A stretch of 64,000 nt of DNA, taken from contig CM072801.1 in the NCBI GenBank assembly GCA_037013495.1, positions 16,235,501 through 16,299,500 on the forward strand. The letters are read 5' to 3'. This DNA is from Hippophae tibetana (Eukaryota; Streptophyta; Magnoliopsida; Rosales; Elaeagnaceae). Every line of letters begins with the position of its first letter. The first letter of the stretch is position 1. The position numbers were made by a program, and so were the translations under genes. Below are positions 11,876 to 25,061 of the stretch, piece by piece. The notes beneath the pieces were generated by a model. It saw nothing but the letters and a program-made list of their open reading frames with translations. It searched no databases and was not told the DNA's origin.

Positions 11876-13376
11876 ATAAAATACATCATTTTAGACATTC
11901 TCATCTATAGACTATAGAAAGGCTCTCATGTGAGCCTTCTAATATGGATAATTAGACCCATCAAAGTAAGATGCATGGCTAGTGGAAAAACCTTCTCTAG
12001 TGATTGGCTTTGATAACAAGATTCTAAGCACACTAAGTGTATCTAGTGATCGACTTTGATAAAAAATGAAAGTTCATTTATTTAGTTATAGATATAATTA
12101 TCTAATTAGTGGAATATCAGTGAAAGTATAACGATTAAAAATTCATAGAACAAACAGACATACATAAAATAATATGGAAAATAATGATCAACATACAAGA
12201 TTTTTAGGTGAAAACAACCTAGATCACATCAAGAACTTAAGAGGAACATCATCGGTCTACCAAACCACCTAACTATCTTCTAAAAAAATAAGTATCGAGT
12301 TACAAGACTAGGACTCAAACTATCCACCCTGATAATACCACCAAGTAACCTACTTATAAGTTGACGCTTTCATCATAGTCTTTACAAGAAAAATGTTCGA
12401 ATTTAGACCAACATTCTAACAAACTCGAGTTTCATGAGTTAATCAAACTTGCATTGTTGCTACCTAAAAAATTAGCATATAAACACAAGTATAAGTGTGT
12501 GTCTTAGAGAAAATTCAATAATGAACAACCCTAACTAGTTAATTTAAACAATATATCAGATAAATAAATAAAACAATTAGTAACTTTAAAACAATCAATT
12601 AAAATCACAATAACATAATAATTATTATAGGCTTTTTAATCCATCAAACACAACCACGAATATTTGATAAATTAACTTAATAAAAAATCTTATTTGAAAA
12701 CTTTTAGCAAAACAAGAGAGAATAAAAGATAAAGAAAATAAGCATAATTAAGTTTTTTTGTAGTTAGTTTCAATTTTGTGTTCTTAAGTTTATATTTATA
12801 GAATATTTTGAAACACTTTAAGTCAAATTAAAATTATCATCTTATCCATAAAATTAGTTAAATGAGTTTTAAGGAATAATGACAATATAGTAAAAAGTCA
12901 ATCCAATTCTTATTAGAAATAGGTTTAAAAATCAAAGCTTTGACTGCTCGATTGATCGAGTACATAATTTGATCGATCAAATGTACTCTCGGTCGTTCCA
13001 ATGTATCGATTAATTAATTCTCAAAAACATGGATCAATCTAGTCATTAACATCAATCGACCTAGTGCTGGATCAATCGAATATTAATTTCTTGATCGATC
13101 TAATCATATAAATAATTAATTCAATAGGTAATATAGCTCGATCGATCGAGTAACTTATTTTCATATTATTCCTATGTGTCTAATATGTAATCTAATGTGC
13201 ACGGGAATAGAGACATACTTAAGATGTGTGCAGGAATAGAGACATATCTAAGATGTAATCGTTGAGGCTCAATAGTTTCTTTGGTTTACAAAATATTCTT
13301 TTGAGACACACCTAGAAACTAGAATTACAATTATATGTTTTGTTCACGAATATTGCCACACTAACATAAATATTAC
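11876..13376 (-). mobile_element. Front end of a Ty1/Copia element: LTR, primer-binding site, gag start
   Basis: On the minus strand a degenerate initiator-Met tRNA primer site (TTGTTATCAAAGCC, near 12010-12025) is followed by a gag start resembling the plant Copia phrase YFDGSNYPYWK (11940-11985). Upstream, about 12025-13376, is an LTR-like non-coding stretch whose outer end reads TGTAATATTTATG on the minus strand. No partner LTR is present. Only the front of the element survives, and it runs into the pararetrovirus fossil at 11875. Broken and old. The LTR limits are approximate. Confidence 0.5.
12940..13150. repeat. Cluster of GATCGATC-type palindromes inside the Copia LTR
   Basis: At least seven copies or near copies of TCGATCGA / GATCGATC / GATCAATC words lie within about 200 bases, including the perfect palindrome CTCGATCGATCGAG near 13138. 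This is strikingly non-random against the AT-rich surroundings. It sits in the presumed U3 region of the LTR. Confidence 0.6.
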
Positions 13377-13586
13377 AATGTTGTTTAAAAATATAGTCGA
13401 TATTAAGATTAATAATATATTATATGAAATCAACCTAGGTGCCTTATGGAAAGTTATTTACGTGTATATTTAAAAACAACATTTGTTATTTTATGTCAAA
13501 ACTAATTCTAATATGATATTGATGATTTTTGGCAGAAAAAAGAAAACGAAGTATTGATAAATATGGACTTAAACTCGTAATTGAAT

Positions 13587-15117
13587 TGTTAGATCATAAT
13601 TCAATTCAGAACGTTCAGGAAACCATATGAACGCAAAATTTAAATACAGTGGAAACAAAATGGATTGAAAACATACCTCTTACCATTGATCAAATTTCAG
13701 CACTTACACGGGAATTCTAATGGATTTTTTATTTGATGCTCTCATTGGTTTCTCACACTTATTCTCTACGTTTTGATGGTGTATATGAATTAAGCAATGA
13801 ATAGTGAGAGGACCTGATGCTTTATAAAGGTTCTCCCATCAAGAACCTCATTCGGTTTCGTAACCGATGTACAGTTCTAACGAAACCGAACTGTCACCAT
13901 CGTTCACCATTGTGTTGCACCACTTTGATGTTACATTCCCCCACTTGGTGCAAACGTTAAGCGAAATTCTCTTGAGTAACAAAATACATGAATCATAGTG
14001 ATAGGTCCTCTAAGAGCGAGTATTATCTTTAATGTATTACAATGTATTTAGTTTCTCAAGTACTATATTTTATGTGGTAACGAAACTTAATGAATAAATC
14101 CTATATTTATTCTTGGTCCAATAAAATATATATTTCTCAAATAAATTAAGGTGCACATAAATATGAGAAAATATCACAATATATAAGAGTTTCATTAATA
14201 AATTGTATATATACATTTACAAAGTGGAACCAATTCCCATTTTCTCTACACGATCCTTGAATTTCATTGGTGGCATGCCTTTAGTCAAAGGATAAGCAAT
14301 CATCAACTCAGTGCTTATGTGCTCAATGACCACTTTCTTTTATTTAACACGTTCTCTTATGTTCAAGTATTTAATGTCGATCTGGTTACTACGACTACCA
14401 CTTTTGTTGTTCTTAATTATAAACACAACAACTGAGTTGTCACAGTACAATCGTAATGGCTTGGAAATAGAATTAGCTACTCTAAGCCCAGAAATGAAAC
14501 TCTTCAACCATACATCATGCAATGTGGCCTCAAAACATGACATGAACTCGGCCTCCATAGTGGAAGTGGAAGTAGTAGTCAAGGACTATTTCGCACTCTG
14601 GCCTCCAAGACACAACTCCACCAACAAGCATGAAAATGTAACCAAATGTTGATTTTCGTGAATCGACACAACCAGCGAAGTCCGCATCGGAGTATCCAAT
14701 TACTTCCAGTTCATCGGTTCGTCTATACACGAGCATATAATACTTGGTTCCTTACAGGTACCTCATCACTTTCTTTGCAGCTTTCTAATGGTCAACATCT
14801 GGGTTACTCTGATATCTCCCTAACATCCCAACAATAAATGCAATGTCAGGTCTGGTATAGACCTGAGCATACACCATGCTTCCAACGGCTGAAACATATG
14901 GAATCGTTTTCATCTGTTCTTTTTCAAAATCATTCTTTAGGCATTGGTCCAAATTGAACTTATCACCATTCACAATGGAGGCAATACTTGGTGAACAATC
15001 TTTCATCCGAAATTTCTCTAAAACTTTATTGATATAGTATTTCCTGAGATAAACCCAAGACACCTCGAAGTCTATATCTATGGATCTTAATGCCAATGAC
15101 ATAAGATGCCTCACCCA
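13587..15117 (-). mobile_element. Ty1/Copia fragment: RT end and RNase H with 3' LTR
   Basis: The minus strand between about 15114 and 14240 reads typical Copia reverse transcriptase C-terminus and RNase H: VLEKFRMKDCSPSIA, TRPDIAFIVGMLGRYQSNP, VIGYSDADFAGCVDSRKST and MEAEFMSCFEA, then the LTKGMPP region near 14270-14290. A polypurine tract (AAGTGGGGGAA) at about 13937-13952 borders a TG...CA segment, 13587-13935, taken as the 3' LTR; it has a TATA-like TTTATAAAG near 13830. The 5' half and the other LTR are absent, so the element is a broken remnant with several breaks. Confidence 0.85.
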
Positions 15118-18100
15118 TATCCTTCATGTAAGACTTTCAATTAATTATTTGTATCATTGAAATATTTATCAATTATTCTAAAAAAAATGACAAATTTAAT
15201 CTAAAATTTAAGTCATATGCATAAAATGTGAAGTTATAAATTTTTTTATGATATGTTCTTATAATTTCACGTGTCATATATGTAATTTAAATATTTCAAT
15301 CAAATTAATAATGTTTTGACAAAATAATTTATTGAAAGATATTTCAGTAATAAAAATAATCAATTCAACCAAAAAAATATATTAAAGGGAGTAAGTTAAA
15401 AAAATTTCTTATAATATTAATACATAATTTAATCTCAATCATTTACCAAAAAAAAAAAGAAAAACTATTTTTTTTCTCTTAAATATGTCTAAAATTTTGT
15501 TGACATGCTAAACTTCGCATTTTTTTAATCTACATTTTATTGTTTGATAAGTGCTATATATTATAATGCATTAAAATTATTCATTTTGTATTTATTAAAA
15601 ATAATATCAATTTTTAAAATTTTTAAATTTTTTTTATAAATTTTATATGATTTTTATTTAACAATTAAATGTAGTCACATAAATTGTGCCTTTTCAACTC
15701 CTCCATGCTCGTACGATGAAACCTCACTATGTCATTGCTCTAGTTCTCACAACATGCCAAATTATGTGTCTTTTCGTAAAATCTAGCCTAAGACCAACCT
15801 TAGTTTCCCATGTTTTACTCAACTTGTTATTCCTTTAGTTGAAGCATATCATCACATTCGATTATTTAGCGAGATTCTCTTGTCTTATGTGATTTTGGCA
15901 TAACGAAAAATCCTAATCATATCCTAAAAGCTTAACTTTTCCATATAAATACTCACCCAATAAAACATTAACACCAAACTAATATGACATTTAGATTAGA
16001 TTACATTTTTTCAAAAATTACTCCCCAGGAATACCACGATTGTAATAAGGTATTACCTTATCATGACACTAGATGTCAATAGTAAGCTTTTCATACTGTG
16101 TCAAATACATTCACATACTAGGTTAATGTTTTACTATGAATTCTATTTTTATCAAAATTGTTTCAAAGTAAGTCTTACCACGACATTGAATACCAATGGA
16201 AAGTCTTTCCACGATATTAGATGTCAATGGTAAGTCTTTTCACATTAGGTCAATGCTGGATCACAAATTTTATTTTATTTTTACCAAAGTTGCTCCGAGG
16301 TAAGGCCTACCACTGTTGTGATAAGCTTTAACTTCGAATGATTTTGGTAAAAAATAAATATTACCTAAATTATGTATTTTGGGTAATTTTCCAACATTAG
16401 AATTACACAAAAAATGAGAGAAAATTTAAAAAAAAATCAAATTTAGTACAATCTTGCAAGATCTTTAAAGTGAGATTCAAAAACAAGTCGAAGAATGATA
16501 TTTTTAGTTCATTTGGCTCTAATATAAATCAAATTATTTTCATTACTATTTCTTTATTTATAATGAAATACTTAGTTATTTCTATGAATTTAATAAATTG
16601 CATGTCTAGTTAAATATTCATTATATTTATAGGCAATTTTCTGACCATAGATTATGATTTAATTAATTTAATGTCATAATAAATTTTAATTTCAAATTTT
16701 GATTCTTGATATATACAATTATATGTTTAAATTTTAAAATTATGCATGTTATGAATTAGGTGTACAACTAATTTATTGCACAAATATATTTATATTTAGT
16801 CTTAGATGTCAGTACATAATTGTTAATATATTTATTCAAAGTGGTACCTTATGATTGCTAGCATAAGTAAGATTGAATAACTACATTAAATGTTATCAAT
16901 GGTTTTAATATTGGCTAGTTTAATTATAATCTTTTTAAATCTTAATGTATTAATGAATTAAATATAGTAAACGGACCTTTAGGTTAGTTAGGATTTATGT
17001 TGTTTTATAATTTTATCATGAATCAATACTTTGTAAGAAAAGATGATAAGTCTTAACTAGACTTAGACTTTTAAATCTAAAGTTAAAAATTCAAAAATTA
17101 TTTTAAATTATAAAAATGATTTAAAAGCTAATAAACTAATTTTCATTCATGACATATTTAGTTAATTTGTAGGTTAGGGATAATGATACTCTAATAATCA
17201 TATATCTCTCATTATTTTTTTCTTTCCAAAAATCATGTTTTCAATATCTTTTTTAAATAATTAAAAATCCACATTTGTTAATTTTAATTAATTTATTAAT
17301 AATCTAAGAATTAGAAGTACTAATACTATATACAACAATTATTTTTTCTTAAATTACTTATCACTTCATGTGTCATTATTCAGACATGTAATTTGAAATA
17401 GGAAAGATCAAGTCTTATTGTCAAATTAAAGATACATTATCTCATCTCATCTCACTTAATGTCTCTAATGGATTCATGATACGATATTATTTTACTTAAT
17501 TTAATTATCATCTCATTTATATTTTAACCCTAATATGCCTAATTCTAAACATTTATTATATCATTTTTATTATTGAACTCACATTATAAATAATCATGCA
17601 TCATATTTTATATTATTTTTATACTTGTGTCATTTACGTCAATTAAATACAAATAAAATATCATAATTAATACTATTTAATTACTATTTCGTCTCATAAA
17701 AAGTTAGATAAAAAAAGATAAATTAACTTTAAAAATTAATACATTATATTATAAATCTTATTAATATGAATTTACCGAAATACTTAAAATTAGCAAATGA
17801 ACCCAATTTATTCTCCTTTGACAATGATAAAAGAAATTAGCAAACCAATATTCGGTCCTCTCTCCCCCTATGTGCTAATTGGTAAAAAAAACACCTTGTT
17901 GTTTTACGAGATTATTCCTAAATTATTCTTTTAATGTATAATTTCACAAACCCACACCATTTTTACACTATTTTACATTAAATGGGTTCGAAACGACGTC
18001 ACATAGAGACTCATAGTTGTCACTCCATTATACTTTCTTTGTTTACTTCCTCCGAATGGGTAGTTTAATAGTACTATAAAGACTACCTAAAATTTATTCC

Positions 18101-18190
18101 TTAAACTGAACACTTAATTTAAAAATATCTAAAATAAAACTACATAATAGCTTGAAGATCTTCCCCTCATGATATGCTCTCGTGAAGAGA
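15118..18190. other. AT-rich intergenic region
   Basis: No gene or recognisable element. One local structure was seen: 16050-16250 holds diverged repeats of about 31 bases built on CCACGAYATTRRATRYCAATGG (near 16060, 16178 and 16210). Microsatellite-like AT runs occur throughout. Confidence 0.5.
16045..16240. repeat. Diverged short tandem repeat, period about 31
   Basis: Two adjacent units (about 16176-16206 and 16207-16237) share the pattern CCACGAyATT...CAATGGwAAGTCTTT, and a third more distant copy lies near 16050-16090. The units differ by several bases, so the duplication is old. Confidence 0.5.
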
Positions 18191-18629
18191 TCTATTTACC
18201 GTAAGTTTTACAACCCACGGCTGCACTCGGGTTCTTTATTCTGTAGTGACATGGGTAAAAATTATGAAATCAAGCATTTGATAAGAGGCTCCGCTCCGTC
18301 CAAATAACACAGATTCCCCTCTGCATGAATCTGGTTAGTACAACAATTAAGGGAAGGTCGCACCGGACACAGACGACTAGGAATATCACTTATTTTGATC
18401 TGTCATTGATCACATTTAACATGTATAAATTTTGATGGGGAATGATGAAATGCTATACAAAATCTGTATGTAGTTTGTAGGAGAAAGAGACTATACTCAT
18501 GTTGGAAGTACATTTTAATGAAGTCAAACTTTTATTAGGTCATCTATGAAATAAAAAGGGCATTAGACCACATTAAAAACTTATGAACCTCAACCTGTAA
18601 GGTTCAATAAAGCTAGAATTGAGAGCTCA
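18190..18629 (-). other. 3' UTR of the DNAJC14-like gene
   Basis: Downstream of the TGA at 18630 the minus strand keeps moderate GC content and reaches an AATAAA signal (complement of TTTATT at about 18235). The transcript end is placed near 18190-18210 from this signal and the composition change. Confidence 0.55.
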
Positions 18630-21600
18630 TCATTGCTTCTTATCCTTTTTCTTCTTCTTGTTGCCACCGGCACTGTTGTTGTTGCCTCCACACTTACTAC
18701 TATATCCAGGTTTGGCAGATGGAGTCTCAGCAGTACCACCGTTCGTCTTGTAAAACATGCCTGATTGCATTGCATTCTGTAACCACTCAAACAACTCTTC
18801 CTCAGTCATGTTCTCCTCCATATTATTAGATGATGTTGGCATCTGACCACCTCTTTGTCCTAAATTGGATCCTTTTCCAGCATTGTGCTTTGAAGTTATA
18901 CTAGTGTTCACATGAAAACTAGGCTTGTGAGTATTCGCTGGACACCTCATTCCCTATCAAAAGTAGAGAGAGAGATAATATATATATATATATATATAGT
19001 CACGACACATCTCTAAAAGTGCAGATATCATCCAGTTCCATACTTCCAAATCTATAGCATCTACTATATTATTTTTAAAACTAAGCCAAAATTGCATCCG
19101 TTCGTATTGTGAAGTCCCCTAAGGTAGAGCAACATGTGTCTTTTAGTCCTTTAAATTTAGAAAAGGAGCTAACTTAGTCATTTTATATTTTATGAGAACT
19201 AAAGGAGTAAAATTCTCCAATTTCATTTATTTTTTATAGGATTAAATGATCCATTTTTCAGTTTTAGTAGGACTAAGCGAGGACTAAAAGACACATGCAG
19301 CCCAGCCAAGGGACCGGGGTGACCCGGCTCCTTTGATTCTGATTTTGATTTTCTTCTCTTGGAATGCAAGAAAATACTTCATAAATAATTCATATGACAG
19401 TTGCTTCAAATGCTGTGTTTTTTATTTAAATCATAATTCCCAAATATAGGGATTCAATACCTGTTAAAAAAATTTAGAAGACAAATATTATTAGGTTTAC
19501 CTGACAAATGTGCCATTCTGTTGCATTATATATCTTACTATCAGCACAGACATATGCACAGGGAGAATCTACCTGCAAATATAACAGTGTTAGAAAAGCA
19601 AACCACATTCCCATCCTTTGAAAATCCTTGGTCAACCATCTTATATTTTTGTCATCACATAACATTAAAAAACAAAAAGTTCCCAAAAAAAAAATTTACT
19701 GGAAGAAGATGAATACAAAAAAAAAATTCTAAATAAAAAAGTTTTATACACCCCGTAGAATTGTACTTTACCTTCTGCAGTAACCCAAAAAACACACGTT
19801 GTGAAGATTGTTCGACCCAACCATCACCATCTTTTGCTTGATGTAAATCCTTGCAATCCTTCAAGGAAATTTTGAACAACAAATTATAAAGGTCGGCCTC
19901 AGGGACAGATTTGGGTGGGGGCCATCTCCACCCCTAACCCTAAAACAAATTGGTACTTAAAAAAAATATATGTTTATGTAAATATAAATATAGATAGAGG
20001 CAAAATAAGCATTTGGCACCCCAAATTTACTTTTTAGTTCCATCTCTGGAAATAATAATCTTCACTTATTAAAAGAAAACAACTTGATTATACTAAGGAA
20101 AGCCTTCAACATTATATGATCTGTGCTAACTTCCATAATGCCAGATCACCCAACAAAATACATAGCATAAGAAGAAAACCTGGCACCATCTTGCTCGGGA
20201 TTTTAACTTTTTGGTAAGTATCCAAAGATGAAAATTGCCGCATTTCTTGCAAGCTATTCGTCTGGAATCTCCAAATAGGTCTTCACAATCAGCATCTGAG
20301 TGTACAGATCTGGGAAAAAAGGAATTATGCCGTGCACTCTAGACAATCAAAAAAAAAAATCCAGAAAATTAATAATAGGGGAGAAAAGTTAATAAAGATA
20401 AAAAGGATGATACATCATGATCACGTAAAAAAGCTGTCTTGCATAAGTTGTGCTCTAGGACAAGTAATAACTGCATGACCATCAAATTAGAAGTTATTGG
20501 GAAACCAAAGGCGCCATATATAATTAAATAAAAAAATATTCTGCATGCTTTCTTCTTGTTGAATCTCCACAGTAGTCTTCCAAACAACCAATTTCAAGTC
20601 CTTAGCAGAACCAAGAGCAAAAACCACACGAAAAGAAAGGAGAAAAGATGAACATTCTTACCTTTTGTGAAGTGTTTTGGAACCTTTGGAAAATATTCAG
20701 TAACTCTTCCCTCCTTAATTCATCATCATACACCTTTCGCTTTATTGAATCAAGTAAAACCTAGATAACAGAATTGTAAAGAATTACATCAAAAAGAAGG
20801 TTAAGCTGACAATCAGACTGGAAATAAAGTATGTACTGATATGAGAAATCAGAATTAGTACCTCGTATGCATTTTGAAGTTTCTTAAAAGCTTCTGCAGC
20901 CTTCACATTTCCCATATTTTTATCTGGATGCACCAACATTGCCTGATAATCAAAAAGATGAGTTGGAAAATATTTGAAATATCATTCAGATAACGGGAAG
21001 AGTTATCCAACAGTGATAATAGATATCTAATATTCTAACTCATCTAAATGATTAAAAAAAAGCTACAAAGAGCTCTCTAGAATACCCACACACACATGCA
21101 CACAAAGACATGTCCACATAATTCCGTACAGTATGGAGCAAAACGCTCGAAACTTCCAAGAGAAAGCACGAGCAGCGATTGAGAATTAATGATACAAAAC
21201 CATTCACACCTTTTTCCTGTATTCCCGCTTCAATATAGAAACATCAATGTTCTCAAATTTGGGAAATCCCAAAGCCGAATAGTGATCAGTGCAGTTTAAC
21301 AACCGAACCACTTCATCGTCAGAAGTAATCTCTGAATCAGACCCACTGGTTGAAGATATTCCAGGACCACGATCCATTGAAAATCCTGCACCAGTTTCAG
21401 GGTTTGAAGCGCTGCTGTGATCACTGTGGACGAATCCTGGTTGACCTTGCATGCCAGGTACTTCTTGAGGTGATCCATTGGATCTTCCTTGCTGATACAT
21501 GTTGTTCTTTAGGAAGTAGATCAAGACTTCAGTTGAGATAAAAGATAGATTTAAACCAAAGAACAAGCCGAGCCATCCAACATATGTCCAAACACAATAC

Positions 21601-23585
21601 ACAGAGTACACACTGGTGATCAAAAGTGCAATACGTTCTTGACTCATAGCAAATGCAAACCCTGAATATTAATAATGGTAGCTCCAGCAGTTTAAATGAA
21701 GTACAACAAAAAAAGCAGATGATTAACACAGATAAAGGAAAAAAGGAACACCTCCGAGGCAAATGACAAGAAGTGTAGTCCAAAAACTTCCATAAAGCCA
21801 CAAGAAAACAGATCCAGCAATGGCAACTAACAAAATTGCAAGACTCAAACCAATGAAAACTCCAACTAGAGCAGCTGAGGCCTGGTCCATTGAAGCAAAT
21901 ATTGTAAGATTATAAGCTTGAAGATGATTTTATACAAACATCCAAGTAACAAGTGGCAATGTACTATGTTAGATATGCGAACTATTATGGAAAATATCTA
22001 AATAAACAATAAAAGACAACTATATAGTTAGAAAGCATTAAAGAATAGCATGGATAAGAACACGGGCATATGCTGAGATACTAGGTTTCCCAAAAGTTCA
22101 GCCTTTGCTGATATCGATAAGCATATAATCTGTTACATAGAACTTCTAAACAACAATGAGAGGCAGGAATTTGACTAAATACAAAAACAATCTGAACTCA
22201 ACATTTAATTAATCTTAATGAGATAGCATTTTTATATTCACCACTTAGAACATATAAGTAAATCTTAATGAGATAGCATTTCTATATTCACTACTTGGTC
22301 AACAGAAAACTTCTTTGTATAAGCACACATACAAAAGAAAAGGTATAAAATTCTGAGTCTCAACACAAAGGTATTTGTTATTGTTTAGATTGACCCTAAG
22401 CCCGATCCAACTAACAATCCGAGTCATCAAAGAGGACTGCCCGTGCCTACAATCACACTTGTACGAGAGACTCACCAGCCCGAGCCATGGAAGTGATCAA
22501 CCTTAAGCTGTAAACGTATTTTCCTTTACTTTTATGCTTCTCGACACGTGTACATGTAATACTCTATATATACATGGGCCTCATAAAAAGCCACATATTC
22601 CAACACAATTCTCTAACTTTTCTCTAGTTTCTCTCTCTATAAATCGGATTAGTCTCAACAATTATATAATACCAATTTCAAGCTATAATAGTGACAACTC
22701 TTTTATCAGTACAAATCATGCAAAATCATAAGTAAAGATTAGGCTTACCAAAAGAACAGAAATTTTGAGCAGTCCAACCATAGCAATTATTGAGATAATG
22801 CTGCACCATATAACCGAGAAGAAAGATGTGGTCCCCATGCGTACAAGGGAATCAATGCCCCTCAGAGTACAATCTAGCCACACCAGTAATAAAAGAAGCA
22901 ATATACTCCCAAAATGCATGAGCCATTTCAAAACAACAGGATATGCCCATTTCATCTTTGTTTGAACATAATCACAAGAATTTTGCATGTGAGCTCTTAA
23001 ACTATCAAAAGATGGTCTCTGCTTCTCTAGCCATTCTCTAATTACCTTCAAAATGGACAGAGTAAATGCCTTCAAATTTCTTCCTACCACACCATCAGGT
23101 AACTCTATGCTTCCGAAAACATTTTGAAAATACATGAATGAGAAGCCTAAGCAACTTTTTCTATGTATTTGGCTCAGATCATTCAAAAATTCCAAATCAT
23201 CTTCTTTGCTATGCGACATATTTTCTTCCTTAACACTTTGATGGTCTATGTTGCCATTATAATCTTGTGAATTACTTTGAAATGACTTTGGGTATTCAGA
23301 ATCCTGCATTTCCATCTCTTGATTTTCTTTCCTAAATGATTTCCTAGATTTTTGCTTGCTTTTAACCTCAGCTCCAGTATGATTGGTTCTACTTGAAGTT
23401 CCTGCAATGGGACTACTTGACTGGTTACTGTTTGAGAATTGCTCTCTAGGTAGGACCTTAAACTCATTAGTTTTTATATGCCCCTTTTTATCTGGGACTG
23501 TGCATCCAGCATCTGAATTTCTCTTTTTGTGGTTTGATGCAAGGTGATCTACCCCATTCTTTTGTTGATTTCCCTTCCGAGCCAT
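18630..23585 (-). CDS. Membrane-bound J-domain protein with Jiv90 domain (DNAJC14-like)
   Basis: Hsp70 co-chaperone of the DNAJC14 type, expected in the ER membrane. Coding exons, minus strand: 23585-22749, 21881-21752, 21661-21210, 20942-20862, 20760-20662, 20338-20180, 19858-19772, 19572-19501 and 18953-18630, summing to 2241 nt = 746 aa plus stop. Order: a charged, probably disordered N-terminus (1-200); several hydrophobic segments (about 222-400, e.g. LMHFGSILLLLLLVWL and GVFIGLSLAILLVAIAG); an acidic/Ser linker; a J domain (about 448-520) with its HPD triad at about 478-480; then a Jiv90-type domain (about 535-650) with CKKCG and CQDC cysteine pairs and TEWHICQ. It ends in a Gly/Asn stretch and a Lys-rich tail. 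The Cys pairs probably bind zinc. All exon phases agree; the start is the first ATG after an acceptor at 23611. The family is firm, the client proteins unknown. Confidence 0.93.
18976..18998. repeat. (TA)n microsatellite in last intron of the DNAJC14-like gene
   Basis: About eleven TA dinucleotides next to a GA-rich run. It lies just upstream of the exon 9 acceptor on the minus strand, so the polypyrimidine tract there reads CTCTCTCTCTAC. Confidence 0.8.
19900..20048. mobile_element. Possible small hAT-like MITE in intron 6
   Basis: Left end CAGGGACAGAT and right end, read inverted, CAGAGATGGAAC match at about 8 of 11 positions, the style of hAT MITE termini. The GGGTGGGGGCC / GGCACCCCAAAT inner context is also usual for such elements. 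No 8-bp target duplication was found, so this is tentative. Confidence 0.35.
22211..22300. repeat. Local tandem duplication in intron 1
   Basis: The phrase AATCTTAATGAGATAGCATT plus the next ~15 bases occurs twice, 51 bases apart (about 22211 and 22262), with two or three differences. It lies within intron 1 (22748-21882) of the DNAJC14-like gene. Confidence 0.75.
22390..22660. other. Promoter-like, LTR-like fragment in intron 1
   Basis: This stretch has higher GC than the intron around it and contains CTCTATATATACATGG followed by a pyrimidine-rich TTCTCTAACTTTTCTCTAG stretch on the plus strand, resembling the TATA and leader part of a plant LTR. No matching second copy is in the window, so the call is only suggestive. 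Confidence 0.25.
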
Positions 23586-24780
23586 GTAGTAATAAATTTA
23601 AGGTAAATTTCTAGGAAGAAATCAAGTTGAACCCACCTCAATGTGAAAGTGAAACAGGCCAACCAACCATGCAAGTTGGATTTCGCAATTTAGCCTGTTA
23701 GCAGAAGAATCAAGATAAAGAGGTAGCTTTAGTTTAAAAGACTTCCTACAATCGTTATGTAGGCACTACTATGACCTATTCATAGAGAGAAACCCTCTCT
23801 AGTAAATGATGTAAAATACTCTGAAAATTAAGGCATAGCAAATTGGTTCTCATTCCACAGAAAAATTAACTATATAAGATAATATATTTTCTGATCCTCA
23901 GGGACTGGCATACAATACCAACCAAATTTACTATACTTACAAACTGTGCAATTAAGAAACAAAGCACTGTTATACCTCATATGCCATGGAAGCTAGTAAA
24001 ACATAAAACCGTCTCAATATTACTGATGTAGTCATTCATGTTCATGAATTGTTGTAGCTTACATTGTTTTCTTTCACTCAAAATGATATCCTAGTGACAT
24101 ATATTCAATCATTTGTAAATAAGACCATTTGGGTATTATCCAAGAAACAAAAAATCCCAACCTCCACTTAGGGACGGATCTATATGGGGACCAGGAGGGG
24201 CACTGACAGGAAAATACATGCATAAAGCGAAAATGTGCCCCCTCCCGATTTTAATTTTTAGACCCTTTTCACTCAGAAATTCAATACAAACTCAATAATT
24301 TGAAGATATTCAAACTCAATCATATAAATATAACAACATTTTTCAATGAGAAGTAAGTAATAAAGGACAAAGACCTAGTGCTCTTTTCTTAGCGTTTATA
24401 TGCATTTCCTCCAAAAAATATAATCCTCTATCCACCACTTCCCCACACCCCCCAAATTCATGATAAAGGTAATACCCACAGCCCAATAATGATAACGGCT
24501 GCTATAAGAAATGAAATTTTGATAAACAGAAAAGGAAAAAATCTAGATAAAAAAACGAAAAGAAAATGAAATTTAAACAAGACCCATGTAGACAAAAGTT
24601 TAAACTGAGGGCTACCCATACCTTAAGAAGTCCAGCAGTAAGTGGAGGTTGGTTTTGACATAAGAAGAGAGAGCAGAAAACAGACTGATTAGTGAAGAAA
24701 AACCCTAAAAGCCAGAAGCAGAAAAGAACATCATCAAAGTGGCATGTTGGGTATTATTCCTGAGGTTTTTCATCGACTTA
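23586..24780 (-). other. 5' UTR of the DNAJC14-like gene with leader intron
   Basis: On the minus strand a donor (CTTAAG then GTATGG) at 24622 and an acceptor (TTCTTCCTAG) at 23611 define a leader intron of about 1.0 kb. The leader exon is 24622 to about 24780, and 25 bases of leader precede the ATG. The pairing is inferred from splice motifs. Near 24175 a TAGGGACGGATCTA phrase inside the intron resembles a hAT MITE end, without a clear partner. Confidence 0.55.
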
Positions 24781-25061
24781 TTTATGGCGTAAAAGACTGA
24801 TGAAGGTTACGAAGGCGTTTTGGCATAGTAGCAGCAAACAAATTGTTAGAATTTGGGGTCTTCAAAACAGATCACAACGCTCTAAGCCAATCAGGGCTCT
24901 GTGTTTGTTTTTGCTCTCATCTTTTTGTTTTATATTTTTAGGATGGTATATTGAATTATGTTTTTACATACATTTTTATTGATTTTAAATTCTAAAATTT
25001 ATAGAGATTTTTTTATATTTTAAATTTTAAAAAATATAAAGATTTTAATATACATTTAGAA

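Noticed and set aside
16045-16240. Repeats at 16 kb considered as a CRISPR-like or regulatory array
   Set aside because: Only two to three diverged, directly adjacent units without spacers.
24171-24280. TAGGGACGGATCTA with complementary GAGGGGCAC / GTGCCCCCTC
   Set aside because: Looks like part of a hAT-type MITE, but the right terminus could not be located, so not listed as an element.
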